Assembly: GCA_965153355.1 (NCBI GenBank)
Contig: OZ231127.1
Location: 68,324,001-68,388,000, forward strand
Origin: Flaccisagitta enflata
Lineage: Eukaryota > Chaetognatha > Sagittoidea > Aphragmophora
DNA: 64,000 nucleotides
Direction of reading: 5' to 3'
Shown: piece after piece, positions 31,635-43,329 of the stretch
How positions within the stretch are numbered: the stretch's first letter is position 1
Layout: each line of letters begins with the position of its first letter
The notes under the pieces: generated by a model
The model's input: the letters and a program-made list of their open reading frames with translations, nothing else
What the model was told of the DNA's origin: nothing
The model's database searches: none
Translations under genes and position numbers: made by a program

Positions 31635-32048
31635 CAGTCTATGGACAAAACGAGGAGAGTAGATTTTGCTGATCACCGTTATGATGCTTAGGCGTAGTTG
31701 ATTTTAAAATGTAGGTTTGTAATTACCTCATAGAAATTTACTAAAGACTGAAAGAATTAACGGAAGAACGATTACAACCTGTAGTAATCGTTCAAAATAT
31801 AGGTTTGTAATTACCTCGAAAAAAATTACTTAGGACTGAAAGAAACTAACGGAAGAACAATTACTACCTGTAATAATCGTTCTTGCAATAGTTTCTTTCA
31901 GTCTTCAGTCATTTTCTATGAGGTAATTACAAGCCTACATTTTGAACGATTACTACAGGTAGTAATTGTTCTTCCGTTAATTCTTTCAGTCCTTAGCATC
32001 ATACCGGTGATCAGCAAAATCAACTCTCCTCGTTTTGTCCATAGACTG
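31635..32048. mobile_element. 414-bp TIR element flanked by TACA
   Basis: CAGTCTATGGACAAAACGAG and its complement extend as an inverted repeat for about 60 bases, and much of the interior is also palindromic (GAACGATTACTAC motifs in both orientations). TACA lies directly outside each end (31631-31634 and 32049-32052). Confidence 0.85.
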
Positions 32049-32153
32049 TACATTCCATTTAGTTTTATCACGCTTTTATTCTGAAAATATTTTCAAGATA
32101 AGTGAGATGATACTTCTAGCATGAAGGTATAAAAAAAATCCAAAAAACATATA

Positions 32154-32753
32154 CCGGGTCATCCACCTGAGTTGTCGGATTCTGTTAAGCTTTTACTCTT
32201 TGATGCTAAGAGACATGGATTTGAAATTGATCAAGTCTTAAAGAGTATAGATTGACATTTTTTGTATCAAAATTTCAGCGATTTTGGTCGAGTAGTTTGT
32301 CTTTTACACAAATTTGAAGTGCCACGAAAATTTGCCCATCTTAAAGATTTTCCATGAGAAATAAGGAATTATGCTTGCCTTCATTTTCAATTTCTTTTTC
32401 ACTATTCATATCATAGAGACAAGATTGATCTGAAATGAAAGATAAACTGACTAAGTTATTAAACTACTTCAAAATTTTCCCTAATTAAAGCCTTTTTTGT
32501 ATTGATGGCGTATATGATTCAAAAAGAATTGGCAGAGTTCCTGGAATTTATTGGAAAATCTGCTCAGTCCTGAAATGAAAGCTTTTACTTCAAATTCATG
32601 TTGAAGACAAACTACTTGACCAAAATGGACAAAATTTTGACACAAAAAATGTCAATATATACTCTTTAAGACTGGATCAATTTTAAATACATGACTTTTA
32701 GCACCTGTGAGTAAAAGCTTAACAGAATCCGACAACTCAGCTGGATGACCCGG
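32154..32753. mobile_element. 600-bp long-TIR element, TA duplication
   Basis: CCGGGTCATCC...GGATGACCCGG ends lie between TA dinucleotides. Inverted arms of about 180 bp include TCGGATTCTGTTAAGCTTTT. The interior arm sequence resembles that of the 43330 element although the extreme ends differ. No transposase frame. Confidence 0.92.
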
Positions 32754-33436
32754 TAGTTAAATAAAACATTCCATTTAGTTATATCTCGCTTTTAGTATTC
32801 TGATAATCTTTTTAGATAAGTGAGATGCTTTCCAAAGAGCATCAAGTAAAGAAGCTTTTGCTCGCAAGAATTTCAGGATCATGAAACACAGAAGAAAGTA
32901 GTCTTACTGTAAGTAGTTCCCTCGCAGCCACAGATGAATGGCCGATCACATTTTCGATGAAAAAGAAATTGGAATAAGAAATAACTTTTCTTTTTCTTTT
33001 TCTTCTCTTTCGCGCAAAATATCTCTTAAACTGTGTATGAATCCACTGAAAAGCCCAAAGATGCAGTAAATGCCGAATAATCTGACTTTTCAAAGCCTGA
33101 TGTACAGTATTGACTTAGATAGCTTTGCAAAAAGGTAATAGGTTGCCGTGCTTCAGGCTATTGTCGTGCTTGAAATTGGTTCTGAAGTCACAAGGCTAAA
33201 TTCTCTCATACACCAATGTACAAGTCATATGGGTCCGGGCCCAGGTCCTTCTGCTATTATCAAAAGCAAGGAGAAAGAAACAATAATGAAAATTGCTAGG
33301 AGAAATGAAAATGAAACAAGTCATCCAAGGATTGCACATGTTGACTTTCTATCGCTATTTATTTCCTAGGTATTAGCAAACTAGGGGAGAAGTGCAACAT
33401 AAGAAACAAGAGGAACAAGAGAAACAAGTTGACTGA
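32754..33436. other. Spacer with arm fragment
   Basis: No gene is supported. At 33318-33345 the piece CAAGTCATCCAAGGATTGCA matches the tip of a fold-back arm (18190). The flank at 32757-32830 repeats 32051-32115, showing a local duplication. Confidence 0.5.
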
Positions 33437-33990
33437 AGGAAAAATAGTCGCAAAAGCGTTAGATGGTCAGCGGTACCCGTTGCCCCTGTGTGAGTGTATG
33501 CTGGTGTGAGGTGGTTAGAGGGGCAGCGGCCCCGAAGGAGCCGATGACCTATGCTGTTTTTATTTGAGCTTCAAGGCTGGAATTGGGGCCTGGAGGCTGG
33601 GATATGAGCCTTGCAGCTGAGATTTGAGCTTTGAGGCTTGGGTTTGAGCCTTGAGGCTGGGATTTCAGCCTCAAGGCTGAGATTAGAGCCTCGAGGCTGG
33701 ATTTGAGCCTCAAGGTTGGGTTTGAGCTTTGAGGCTGAGATTTGAGCTTTGAGGCTGGGATTTGAGCCTCACGGCTAGGATTTGGGCCTTGAGACTAGGA
33801 TTAGGGCCTCGAGACTAGGATTTGGGTCTCGACGGGGGGGGGGGGGGACGTAGGAGAAGAAGGAGAAGGAGAAATTTCTCCTGTGTGAAAGCATAGGTCA
33901 TCGGCCCCTTCGGGGCCGCTGCCCAAAAAGGATGGGTGTCTGGATTCACCCCTGTGTTCTTCAGTCTAAAGGCCGCTGCCCTAGCAGGAA
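33437..33990. mobile_element. Fold-back-like element
   Basis: The left arm AATAGTCGCAAAAGCGTTAG, GGTCAGCGGTACCCGTTGCC, GCAGCGGCCCCGAAGGAGCC lies at 33437-33555. The core GAGGCTGGGATTTGAGCCT is at 33565-33830. The right arm GCATAGGTCATCGGCCCCTT to GCCGCTGCCC is at 33890-33925. A further ACCCCTGTGTTCTTCAG fragment follows. Confidence 0.82.
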
Positions 33991-34175
33991 TTGAAAGGGC
34001 AAAAGTAAAGGAATATACAGTCTAGACCCAATTACATAACCACGCAATAGTCCACCATGCGAGTTGTGCCAAGAACGCGGAGAAGCCCCAATGTCCTGAT
34101 TGTTTGAGGGCTTGGAATCTTTCTGTTGGTCCCTAAGCGAACCAATACCACTGACTCACTTGTCCTGATTCCATC

Positions 34176-34810
34176 CTAATTTGTGGTTGTACCTACAAAC
34201 CGATGATAGACTGAATTAAAGATGATCGCAAACAGGCCAAACTTGCGTAAGGCAATGTGCATAGACACCAGAATGACGAAGAAAGTGTTGAGATAGTGAA
34301 CGGTTTCGAACAGAAAGACGGCATCAGGGTCAACGACTAACCAATAAATGGTGAAACAGACCAAAATCAGCAAAGTAAGCCAAAAAACCACGACATCTAC
34401 GGCTAAAACGGAACGTGACAAGTTCCAAAGATGCTTCCTTTTCTTACTGGTATTCTTTCCGGTAGTGGCCTGCTTATTAAAAAGATTCAAGGCTTTATGA
34501 AGCGCTCTTAGAAATTGGACAAATGAAAAAGAGGAAACCGCGATGGGAATCAAATAATACAGAGAATCTGTGAGAACGAAATAAATCACAAAAGCGTAAG
34601 ATTCTCTCATCGTTTCCAAATGATGGTAACATTCGAAACTGTACAATGACGGCGGGATGGCGAAAGAGGAATATTGCAACTCGTACATTTTCTCAGGTTC
34701 CCTCATCAAAAATCGGTCGTTCATCATTTGAACGAATATGGCGGGTATATTCTTGACTCTTAGATCGGCAAAGGGATTGTAGGTGATGGTTTCTTCCAGA
34801 ACCGTATTTC
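34176..34810 (-). CDS. Receptor exon: TM5-TM7 and C-terminus
   Basis: 635 bp, phase 1 to the TAG stop, with acceptor CGCACAG. The last three spans begin YAFVIYFVLTDSLYYLIPI, VLAVDVVVFWLTLLILVCF and YLNTFFVILVSMHI. Basic residues (TSKKRKHLW) lie in the loop between spans 5 and 6. The cytoplasmic tail is short. Confidence 0.85.
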
Positions 34811-37800
34811 CTGTGCGTGTGAAAGATAATTAGCCATGAATAGGCAAAATAACTTTAAAACCATGTGAACGGAATATCAATTTTAGAGCAGCTGAAATTT
34901 TTCATCATTTATGGCACTCTTACATTGGTATCAACAAAAAATTCTCATCGCTCGTTATACAAATTGTGCCGGCTGTCAATCCTTTGGTCAAGATGTTTTC
35001 GCCTAAAACTTATTGTTAGTCGCGGACTCGCGACCCTAGACCTTGCTGTGTCGGTCGGTCTGTCTGTCCGTCCGTCCGTCGGTAACCAAAACAAAATGTA
35101 AGCATTTTTTCGCTATCCCGCTCCTGCCCACCCGTCCGCGACTGAGGGGGATTGTATACTGTATACGGCCTTGTTGCATCTAACAGTACTCACCTTCTTT
35201 GTATTTCAGAGTGGAAACTTCTGACACTTGCAAGATGACTATGTAGTAAAAGCTACACAATGCCCCAAAAAGGTTGACATTGAGGTACACTCTGGGTAGG
35301 TCGTAGATGATTGAAAGAATTACTAACAAGTAAAGTTTTGGTTTGATTCTTGCGTTGACTTCTTCGATTGACGCTTCACCTTTTACAAGCTGGTAGATGA
35401 AATAACACCTGAAAAGGTTGAATTTCTTTTTAAAGCACGTTTTAACTGAGGCAGAGAGATAGCAAAATTGTCCATTTGAGGCTCAACTGTGCAAAGCCTC
35501 ATGCTTAATGCTTTGCATATTTCAGTAGACATTTGTCCTATAATCTATGTCTATGTCTATGATAGGTGGAGCAATATCCCTTACTATACCCTCACAATTA
35601 CAAAATCATAAATGTAAGGATGTGCGAACTCTCTGGACTGATGATTGAGATATTACGAACCTAAATGTAAAGCAAATGATGTAAACATGAAAGGCCAAGG
35701 TCATAAGAAAACTTCCAAAATGCCAAAGCAACCTCATGACCAGCAAAGCAACAGAACCGAACACGAGGTCTTCTACTTTCAAACCAAAGGCGAGTAGAGC
35801 TGAGCTTGTAAACCCCATTGCGATGTAAACCGCGTATTGAAAGGCTCTCTCCACCGCGTGAAGCTTGGTTGGGCGAAGCCTTTCGGTGATAACGACCAAA
35901 ATTATCATCGATACAAAAATAGAGGTCATTGCGATGGCCAAGCTGATGACATTTCGATCAAAAACGTTGTATAAGTTGAAATATTGAGCGTGATGAATGT
36001 AGCATTTTTTCATGTTTTCACAAGCCATTTGAATGCCGGTACATCCTTCGGCTACCAGCGGGTTCTCCTTCATATTTTCAATGCCAAAGGGAATAGAACA
36101 GATGAGGTATTCGACTGTGTCTATCAAGTATGGTTCCAGCAGAAAGCCTTCAAATTGGTGCTTAGCACGACAGTCTTCGAGAAAGAGGTTGAAAAACAAG
36201 TTGGTCCTTCGTTGTTGCAGCATGGCTCCTGATTGCGTCTCCCATCCGTTGTAGGTGAGGGGCTCGAAGATTCTGGGATATGCTTTATCGAGAGGCAGTG
36301 TAAACGCCAGGGCGGGTCCGTATCTACGTTGCCCACGCCCTACAGAACCTACCACGGGGATGGGATTCAACGTGCTCATAGGCAGTGGACTGTAGCAGAC
36401 ATCATCGGGGGGAGGTTCAAGAGAGATATCAATCTCAGGCTCCTGAAAAACGCAATTTAGGATCTGTTTGCAGATATCTATGAATCGTGAACACGACACC
36501 GAGGAAAGAAAATCTCTTTTGCAAGCCCAAATGTAAATTAGATTCTCGTCAAAAGTGTGTAAGATTTTCCACACGTGCGCGCTGTAAAGTAGCTGTCTAA
36601 TTTGCCATTGTTTATTATCAAAACCGTGTGTTGGATCTTTTCGCCATTGTTCCACGTTTAAACCGCAATCAATATCTTTTGAATCGCAAACTGTAGTTAC
36701 GAAATAAAGGACGATATGTTCTTGGTACCCATATTTCTTGTTGCAGCTGTACAAAGTGGGTACATACTTCCTGGGATTTTCTCTTGGCAGGATATATGGA
36801 CTTTGCAGGTTGTAAATGCCTATATTAGGAATTTCTTGAAAAGATAGATTCAAGGATGGAATCGGGAAATATTTGCAGGGTCGTCTTTTGTGCATGCACT
36901 GAAATACTTTCCAGCAAGTCCACGCGTAACTTTGGCAAAAGGAAGTGAAAGACTTCACTTTGAAAATCCGCGTCGCCCGACAATACATTTGTCCATTTCC
37001 GTTTTCAAGTTCCACTCCCCAATGGTGACATGAAGAGTCGAACAAGGCGTCATATTCGATAAAACTAGGTGACCTGAATCCACTTTCCGTCTCAACCCCG
37101 AATTTTTCACTCACGCAGAATTTCCGCTTTTCCATGCACTGAAGAATTTTGAGACAGGCATCCACAAAAATGTGGCATGATGGGAAAATGCGAACTGATT
37201 TGATGATCTGGTCAGTATTTCGTTTACATTGCAAGTAAGTTGATGCTGTTGGATTGTCATAGTTCTCGGTAAAGTAATTAAATTTTAAAAACGGCTGCTT
37301 CCACCCGCACTCAAGTTGGAAATGATATGGAAATTTTGATCCGGACCACTTTTTTCTCACAAACTCTGTTTCTGCAAAGTCAACATATCCGATACCATAT
37401 TGCGTTGAGTTTGAATCCCCCTTTGAGATGCATTTGACAGATTTCTTTGAGTAAGATGATAGAGCATCAACAGCCTTATCTACGCAGTGAAGAAATGCCT
37501 GGCAATATTCTGTTCCCATATCAAAAGACAATTCATTGCCCTCGCAAAATAAAGATCCCGAATCATACCGTGTCTTGTAGTGCATTGATTTTGGGCATAC
37601 TCTTAGCAAAGATTTCAGAGGGTTGTAGAGAAAAGAAGTATTGATAATGGGCTTTAAGATGCGTTTACCAATAATAACTTGAGCCATAATTGCTTCTATA
37701 ATGATTTTGCACTTCTCTTCTTTTTTGTGACATGTCCAATTTTTTGGGATGTCATGACAACAATATCTGACCTTTTTCGAAGGGAATATGTTTCCAGTGG

Positions 37801-37990
37801 CATACTTAAAACTTTTTAATGGTCGCCTCTTTGGAAAGCCCCAGTTAAGAGCCCTCAGCATACCATAGTGAAGATATACTTTTCCAGAGAACTCATATGC
37901 CAACCTTTCTTTGGTCGAAAGTGCGTAATTTAACCAAAACAAGTTTTCATTAGAATCGCACCATGATTTTGAAAAGTCTATTGCTGAAAC
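34176..37990 (-). CDS. Orphan seven-transmembrane receptor, last three exons
   Basis: Exons 35661-37990, 35194-35408 and 34176-34810 join in frame (3180 bp, 1059 residues to a TAG stop). The first shown exon begins at an acceptor (CTTCAG), so the start and signal peptide are further upstream and were not found. Residues 1-679 are a Cys-rich ectodomain with about five related modules sharing the signature C-x-x-I/V-L/F-x-C-M/V-x-K-R (for example ACLKILQCMEKRKFC and CWKVFQCMHKRRPC). Residues 680-1040 contain seven hydrophobic segments, starting NVISLAIAMTSIF and ending NTFFVILVSMHIA. The topology is that of a G-protein-coupled receptor at the cell surface, but no known family motif (DRY, NPxxY, GPS) was seen. 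Ligand unknown. Confidence 0.82.
35018..35175 (-). mobile_element. AACAAGG/GTCGCG element in receptor intron
   Basis: AGTCGCGGACTCGCGACC, a (GGTC/GTCC)n core and CGTCCGCGACTGAGG end in TATACGGCCTTGTT. It lies in the 383-bp intron between the TM4 and TM5-7 exons, 18 bases from the donor side. Confidence 0.82.
35194..35408 (-). CDS. Receptor exon: TM4 region
   Basis: 215 bp, phase 2 to 1, with acceptor TTTTCAG and donor GAAG/GTGAGT. It encodes CYFIYQLVKGEAS, a hydrophobic span YLLVILSIIYDL and a second span around CSFYYIVILQV. Confidence 0.85.
35661..37990 (-). CDS. Receptor exon: ectodomain and TM1-TM3
   Basis: 2330 bp, phase 0 to 2. It carries all the visible Cys modules and the first three membrane spans, ending ICFTFR. 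The donor AG/GTTCGT is chosen because the nearby TTC/GTAATA would put a stop in the next exon. Confidence 0.82.
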
Positions 37991-38039
37991 CTGAAGAAAA
38001 ATGGTAATATAAACATCAGCGGAGTATAGGAGCCATTTG

Positions 38040-38700
38040 GTATGGAGTCTCTAAATGGAAGGACTCAACATAAGTATGTGATTTATATGCATTTGAGCTT
38101 ACTAACTGGCGAAACCAGCCAATCAACCTACCGTTCTAAAAGTGAAAAACTTGCATAACTTTGTCATTTTTCAACTAATTTGGTTGAAACTTGGTATTGA
38201 TTTTCTAAATGGAAGAACTTAACATCTGCACACTGTTTATCCTGTCAAACCAGCCTACCACCCAACCAGCCTATTAGCAAAAAAAAATGAATGACTAAAC
38301 GAAAGAATGAAAGAATGTGCATATCTTTGGCATTTTTTAACCAATTTGGTTAAGATTTCGTATGAAGTCTCTAAATCGAAGGACTCTATGTGATTTATTT
38401 GCATTTGAGCATGAAAACCAGCCAAACCAACCTACCACCCAACAAGCCTACCGGCCTAAAAGCAAAAAACTTGTATGACTTGGACGTTTTTCAATCAATT
38501 TAGTTGAAACTTATCATGGAGTTCTTAAATGGAAGAGCTAAACATATGCACACTATATATCCTGTCAAACCAGCCTACCACCCAACTAGCCTACTAGCCT
38601 GAAAAACGTGCATAATTTTGTCATTTTTCAATCGATTTGCTTTGTATGGAGATTTTAAATGGAAAGACTAATAGTTCTAGCAAACATATAGGATTAGCGA
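38040..38700. repeat. Tandem repeat of about 125-165 bp
   Basis: Four to five diverged units each have TAAATGGAAGGACT, AACCAGCCTACCACCCAAC and CATTTTTCAA followed by AATTTGGTTGAAACTT. The unit start recurs near 38052, 38203, 38368, 38525 and 38650. It lies upstream of the receptor exon on its strand. Confidence 0.8.
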
Positions 38701-38892
38701 TCTTTTGGTCATAGCGATCTTATGGAATTGGTGATCTTCAACCCCCCCTCCGTCGCAGACCCAACTACTGTTCAGATTTTTTGTATCTATTTTAAGCTAA
38801 TATGTTTGAAAGAATAAAACAAAAGTTATTTTCAGAATTAGTAGCAACTTTAAATGATGAAAAGATGAAACATTTTTGTCTTCTTTCTATTT

Positions 38893-38923
38893 CTGTTTTT
38901 TTCTGTCTCTCTCTTTCTCTCTC

Positions 38924-38954
<31 letters not shown>

Positions 38955-38977
38955 TCCTTTCTCTCTCTCTCTCTCTC

Positions 38978-39076
<99 letters not shown>

Positions 39077-39098
39077 TTGTCTATATCTCTTTCTCTCT
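38893..39098. repeat. (CT)n microsatellite
   Basis: CTTTCTCTCT units grade into a pure CT run of about 90 bases. The frames across it are Ser/Leu or Arg/Glu repeats and not coding. Confidence 0.97.
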
Positions 39099-39421
39099 TG
39101 TGTCCCAACAGGGGTCGGCATGGCTACCCTGGCGACTCCTATTAGTACACCCCTTAACTTAGATAAACTTGAGATTTCTGTTAATCTATTCTTTGTAAAA
39201 AAATTCATACAATAACTATGTTATGAATCAGATAACGAAAGGATTTTTGGATTATTTTAGCATAATTATCACTTGCCACGTGATCATGATTATGCTGAAA
39301 TAATCAAAGTTTATTTGTTTTTTTTTGTCATGTTAAAGATAAGGAATTCCCAATGTGATGTTCATTTCGTTGTTTGAATTTATTCGTTCATACAAAAGAT
39401 GCCGTCGTTACAGAATTATAT

Positions 39422-39690
39422 CATGATGGGTGGAACAATGTCCCCCACTATACCCACACTAAAACAAATGGAAGAGGGCCTTGTGAACCATCACTGACTA
39501 GTTTATTCGCACACCACCCATAGTTTTCTAAAAAACAGAATCTGAAAAACATCCCCTCTCATCCTACCCTAAAAGCAAACTGCCTACCAAAAGTAGTCAA
39601 AGGCAAATGATTGTTTACTGTTATCCAAAATACAACAAATCACCCGAGGGTAACATTGTTCAGAAACCATATTTTTAAAGGATAGAATCG
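39422..39690 (+). repeat. Local duplication, left copy (uninterrupted)
   Basis: The segment from TGATGGGTGGAACAATGTCC to ACATTGTTCAGAAACCAT recurs in order at 39735-39826, 40392-40419 and 40778-40920, where two insertions split it. This copy shows both empty sites. Confidence 0.88.
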
Positions 39691-39826
39691 AGGTCATGCT
39701 TGATGCGACCACCGGACGTTCTAATCTAAAGTACTGAGTAGTATGATAGGTAGAACAATATCCCTCACTATACCCACAATGAAATAAATTTGGAAGAGGG
39801 CTTTGTAAACCATGACTGATTAGTTA

Positions 39827-40391
39827 CAGTATGATCCATCTCGACTGTAACATTTCATGACGGCATTTTAAAAAAATAATTGAGATAATGAGATTATGAG
39901 ATTATGAAAAAAACATATGAAAAGTAACTGCTTGGCATTTTATGAGGAAGCATTTCTCAAGATTTTCTACCAATTTTTAGTGCTTTTTGCATAGAGACTT
40001 AATGGCAAATCATACTAAAAAAACTATTTTTTTTCTTTTTTTTTCAATTAATTATATCCAATTGCGATTTTTCTCATGTGTACCATGAACTAGATCAATA
40101 AGCTTTATATATGAGACCTATCAACATCAAAAGCCAAAACTTATCAGAAAATTAAAGCAATCTCAAGAGAAAAAAATTTTTGACAAGGTAATAAAATAGC
40201 ACGTTTTGAAGAGCGTCGATTTTGTTTTATTGTATATTTAGGGGATTAGATGTTCCTGAAAAATCCGGAATATCTACTACAATAAAATGCCAAACCAATA
40301 CCTATCAGAAACTTTTTTCAGATATGGATTATCGTTATTAGTTTTTGAGATATGCCGTCATAAAATGTTACTTTCGAGATGAATCATACTG
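39827..40391. mobile_element. 565-bp TA-flanked TIR element
   Basis: CAGTATGATCCATCTCGACT and CGAGATGAATCATACTG are inverted over about 45 bases. TA lies at 39825-39826 and 40392-40393. The left duplicate copy has a single TA at the matching place (AGTTTATTCGCAC). Confidence 0.9.
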
Positions 40392-40419
40392 TAATATGCG
40401 CACCACTCCTAGTTTTCCA

Positions 40420-40777
40420 AACAAGGCGAACAACTATAAGTCGCGTGCGGGACAGAAATAGCTTAAGATGACTTAAATTGAGTTTAAATGACTCAAGGTA
40501 ACCTGAAATGACTTAAAATTACTTTAATGACCATATTGACCTTATTGACTTTAGTGACTTAATATAACTTGATATGACTTAGAATGACTTAAACTGACTT
40601 AATACGACTTAGAATGACTTATAATGGCATTTGGGAAGGAGCTGTGAGCCCAAAAAGCTTAAAAAGCCGAAAAAGTAAAAAGGGGACCAACCGACCAACC
40701 AACCATCCGACCAACCAACCAACCGACGGACCGACCAACAAAGCGGGGTAAACAGTCGTGTAGCACGCGATTAAAAA
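40420..40777 (+). mobile_element. HINE-like element with AATGACTTA core
   Basis: AACAAGGCGAACAACTATAA, GTCGCGTGCGGG, an array of about 10-bp AATGACTTAA units (40460-40625), (GACC)n and AGTCGTGTAGCACGCGATT then AAAAA. The left duplicate has only an A run here (TTTTCTAAAAAACAG), so insertion was again into a homopolymer. Confidence 0.85.
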
Positions 40778-40920
40778 CTGAATCTGAAAAACATCTCTTC
40801 TCATCTACCCAAAAAGCAAACTGTTTACCACAAGTAGTCAAAGGCTAATGATTGTTGCCTGTTGACCAAAATACAACAAATCACCCGAGGGTAACATTGT
40901 TAAGAAACCATACCCTTACT

Positions 40921-41919
40921 TAATGAATGAATAATCACCTATAACACACTTCTGCATTATGAATTACAAAAAAAGTTCTAATCTTGCCGAGAGTAGAAAT
41001 TCGATTTAACAACATTCGGATATAAGAGACAGAAATAGCTGGTCCCTTCAGCTTCATATCGAGTCCCCACTGCACTAAGGGCGTTTTTTTAGTAAAATGG
41101 CGAATAAACAATGAATTTTTTATTTCAATTTTTGATTGATAGATCTATAGATAGGTCTTATGGAAAGTGATCCACACCAGTTTTGGACAATTCTTTATCT
41201 TGTATTGCCCAGAAAGTTACTTTAAGTAATGTTTTCCTCTTTATATCATTACTGAGACAGAAAAAAAATCCATTGCCGCCTTTTGCCATGGAAAGACTAG
41301 GCTCTATCTGTAGCTATGGCAGTAACGATTTTAGGTTCAAAATCTGAAGATACACTTTTTATCACTTTAGGAGTTATAGCACATGGAAAATAGTTGCAAT
41401 ATCTGCTCATTGCATTATGGAAATCCATCATCGCATCTTTCATCGATTTTTTCCCTTAAAAAATGGGACCAAAATGCAGCTGAGGAACAGCAGATACAGC
41501 TGAGAGGCAGGAGAAGATGCAGGGAGTGAGAATTTTTTGTTTTCATTGCACTTTCTGGCAATCAAAAGAGGTGGCCTCTATGTACAAAAATGTAAACCAT
41601 TGCTCTCACAGACTCCAGACAGATGGTACAGACGGGTAAGCATGCCCTATTTTCCAGTGTGCACTGTAGTTTCGGAAACTTGTAAGCAAATTGTTATCAT
41701 CGCAGCCTAAACTCGGGTCGCAGCGCAGTCGCAAAAAAAAATCGCTTCTTGACTTACCTCAATAACAGACGAGTCCTGAAATGAATTCGAAAAACATTGT
41801 GTCCAAAGGCCAAAGAAAATGGTGGCTACTTGGAGTAACATTGTTCTGGATAAATAAACCCAAGAACTAGATAGGAAGAGTTATGGTCACTTCAACCCTT
41901 TCTCACCACCCATATACAA
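40921..41919. other. Unassigned spacer
   Basis: 40985-41015 has the CGATTTAACAACATTCGGAT motif also found in the pogo-like ends at 57040 and 63000. Otherwise nothing was recognised. Confidence 0.45.
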
Positions 41920-42269
41920 AACAAGGCCGGATACACGGCAGGAGCAGTGCTGAAGAAGGTCACTAGAGCATTTGGGCAGGAGCAGTAGGCTCAAAAAGCT
42001 CGAAAACTCCAAAAAAGTAACAAGGCCGGATACACGGCCAATACCAGTCGCGGACGGGTGGGTAGGGGCGGAAATGCGCATTTTAACACTTCCCAACTCG
42101 ATCACCATGACCAACGGACCAACGGACGGAAGGACCAACGGACGGACGGACAAAGCCTCTTAAAGAGTCGCTTGTCCGCGACTAAAAACGGGACCGACCC
42201 GGTCCGACCGACCAACCGACCGACCGGCCGACATACAGGGTGTAGAGTCGCGTAGCACGCGACTAAAAA
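41920..42269 (+). mobile_element. Nested pair of AACAAGG/GTCGCG elements
   Basis: The outer element starts AACAAGGCCGGATACACGGC at 41920 and ends GTCGCGTAGCACGCGACT then AAAAA at 42269. A complete second copy (42019-42188, ending TGTCCGCGACTAAAAA) sits in its middle, directly before the outer (GACC)n core. The same family therefore targets itself. Confidence 0.88.
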
Positions 42270-42412
42270 TTGGTTACCTTAAAAGAGTTGCTTATCGTTG
42301 AAAACAACTTGAAACGAGCTTGGAAACCCGTCCAAGACAAGTAACGGTAAGAATTCTTCATTGACTGAAGGTGTCATTCAGAACGGTAAGCATTTATGAG
42401 ATCTTGGCAGGC

Positions 42413-42600
<188 letters not shown>

Positions 42601-42715
42601 TTCAGCCCAAATGTCGCGTCGAGGCGTTGTCAATTTCCCCGATTTCCGTCTTAAGTACGCGACTAAGTAACCTTTAAGGTCCGTTGTCGATCAGTTCGTC
42701 AGAAACGATCTTTTC

Positions 42716-43300
42716 GTTTTTGGGCAGCGGCCCCAAAGGGCCGATGTCCTGTAGAACACAGGGGGGGATTTCCAGACGTCTGTCCGTCCTTCTGTCCGTC
42801 CTTCTGTCCGTCCTTCCGTCCGTCCGTCCTTCCGTCCGTCCGTCCTTCCATCCCCTCCCCATTGGCCATCAGGACCTCAAATCTGCCCTCCCAGCCCTCA
42901 ATTTAGCCTTCGAGGCCTCAAATCAGCCTTCCAGGCTTATAATCAGCCCCCTCAGCCTCAAATCTGCCCTCCAGACCTCAAATCTGCCCTCCAGACCTTC
43001 AATTAGCCTCTAGAGCATCAAACCAGCCGTCCGTGGCTCAAATTTGCCCTCAAAACCTCAAATCTGCTCTCCAAGCCTTAATTCTGCCCTCCAGCCTTCA
43101 AATATGCCTTCAGTGGCCTAAATTAGTCATCTAAGGCCTGAAATATGCCCCCTCAGGACGTCTGGAAATTCCCCCTGTGTTCTACAGGACATCGGCCTTT
43201 TGGGGCTGCTGCCCTGCTCTCACTCCACTTCATCACTGAATCACTTCCAGCAGGGCATCGGGTACCGCTGACCATGTGCGATCCTTGGATGACTAGTTAC
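42716..43300. mobile_element. Fold-back-like element, CTCAAATCTGCCCTCCAG core
   Basis: The left arm begins in GGCAGCGGCCCCAAAGGG and runs to ACAGGGGGGGATTTCCAGAC, followed by (GTCC)n. The core is a 20-bp array (42870-43150). The right arm is complete: CGTCTGGAAATTCCCCCTGT to GGGTACCGCTGACCATGTGC and GATCCTTGGATGACT (43300). The ends match the 18190 element. Confidence 0.87.
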
Positions 43301-43329
43301 ATCTAGCCGTGTTTATCTTGGTCATTGTA

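Noticed and set aside
38792-39215. Frames rich in Ser/Leu or Arg/Glu near the receptor, as a possible 5' exon
   Set aside because: Almost wholly (CT)n microsatellite, with no splice-consistent signal peptide joining the receptor frame at phase 0.
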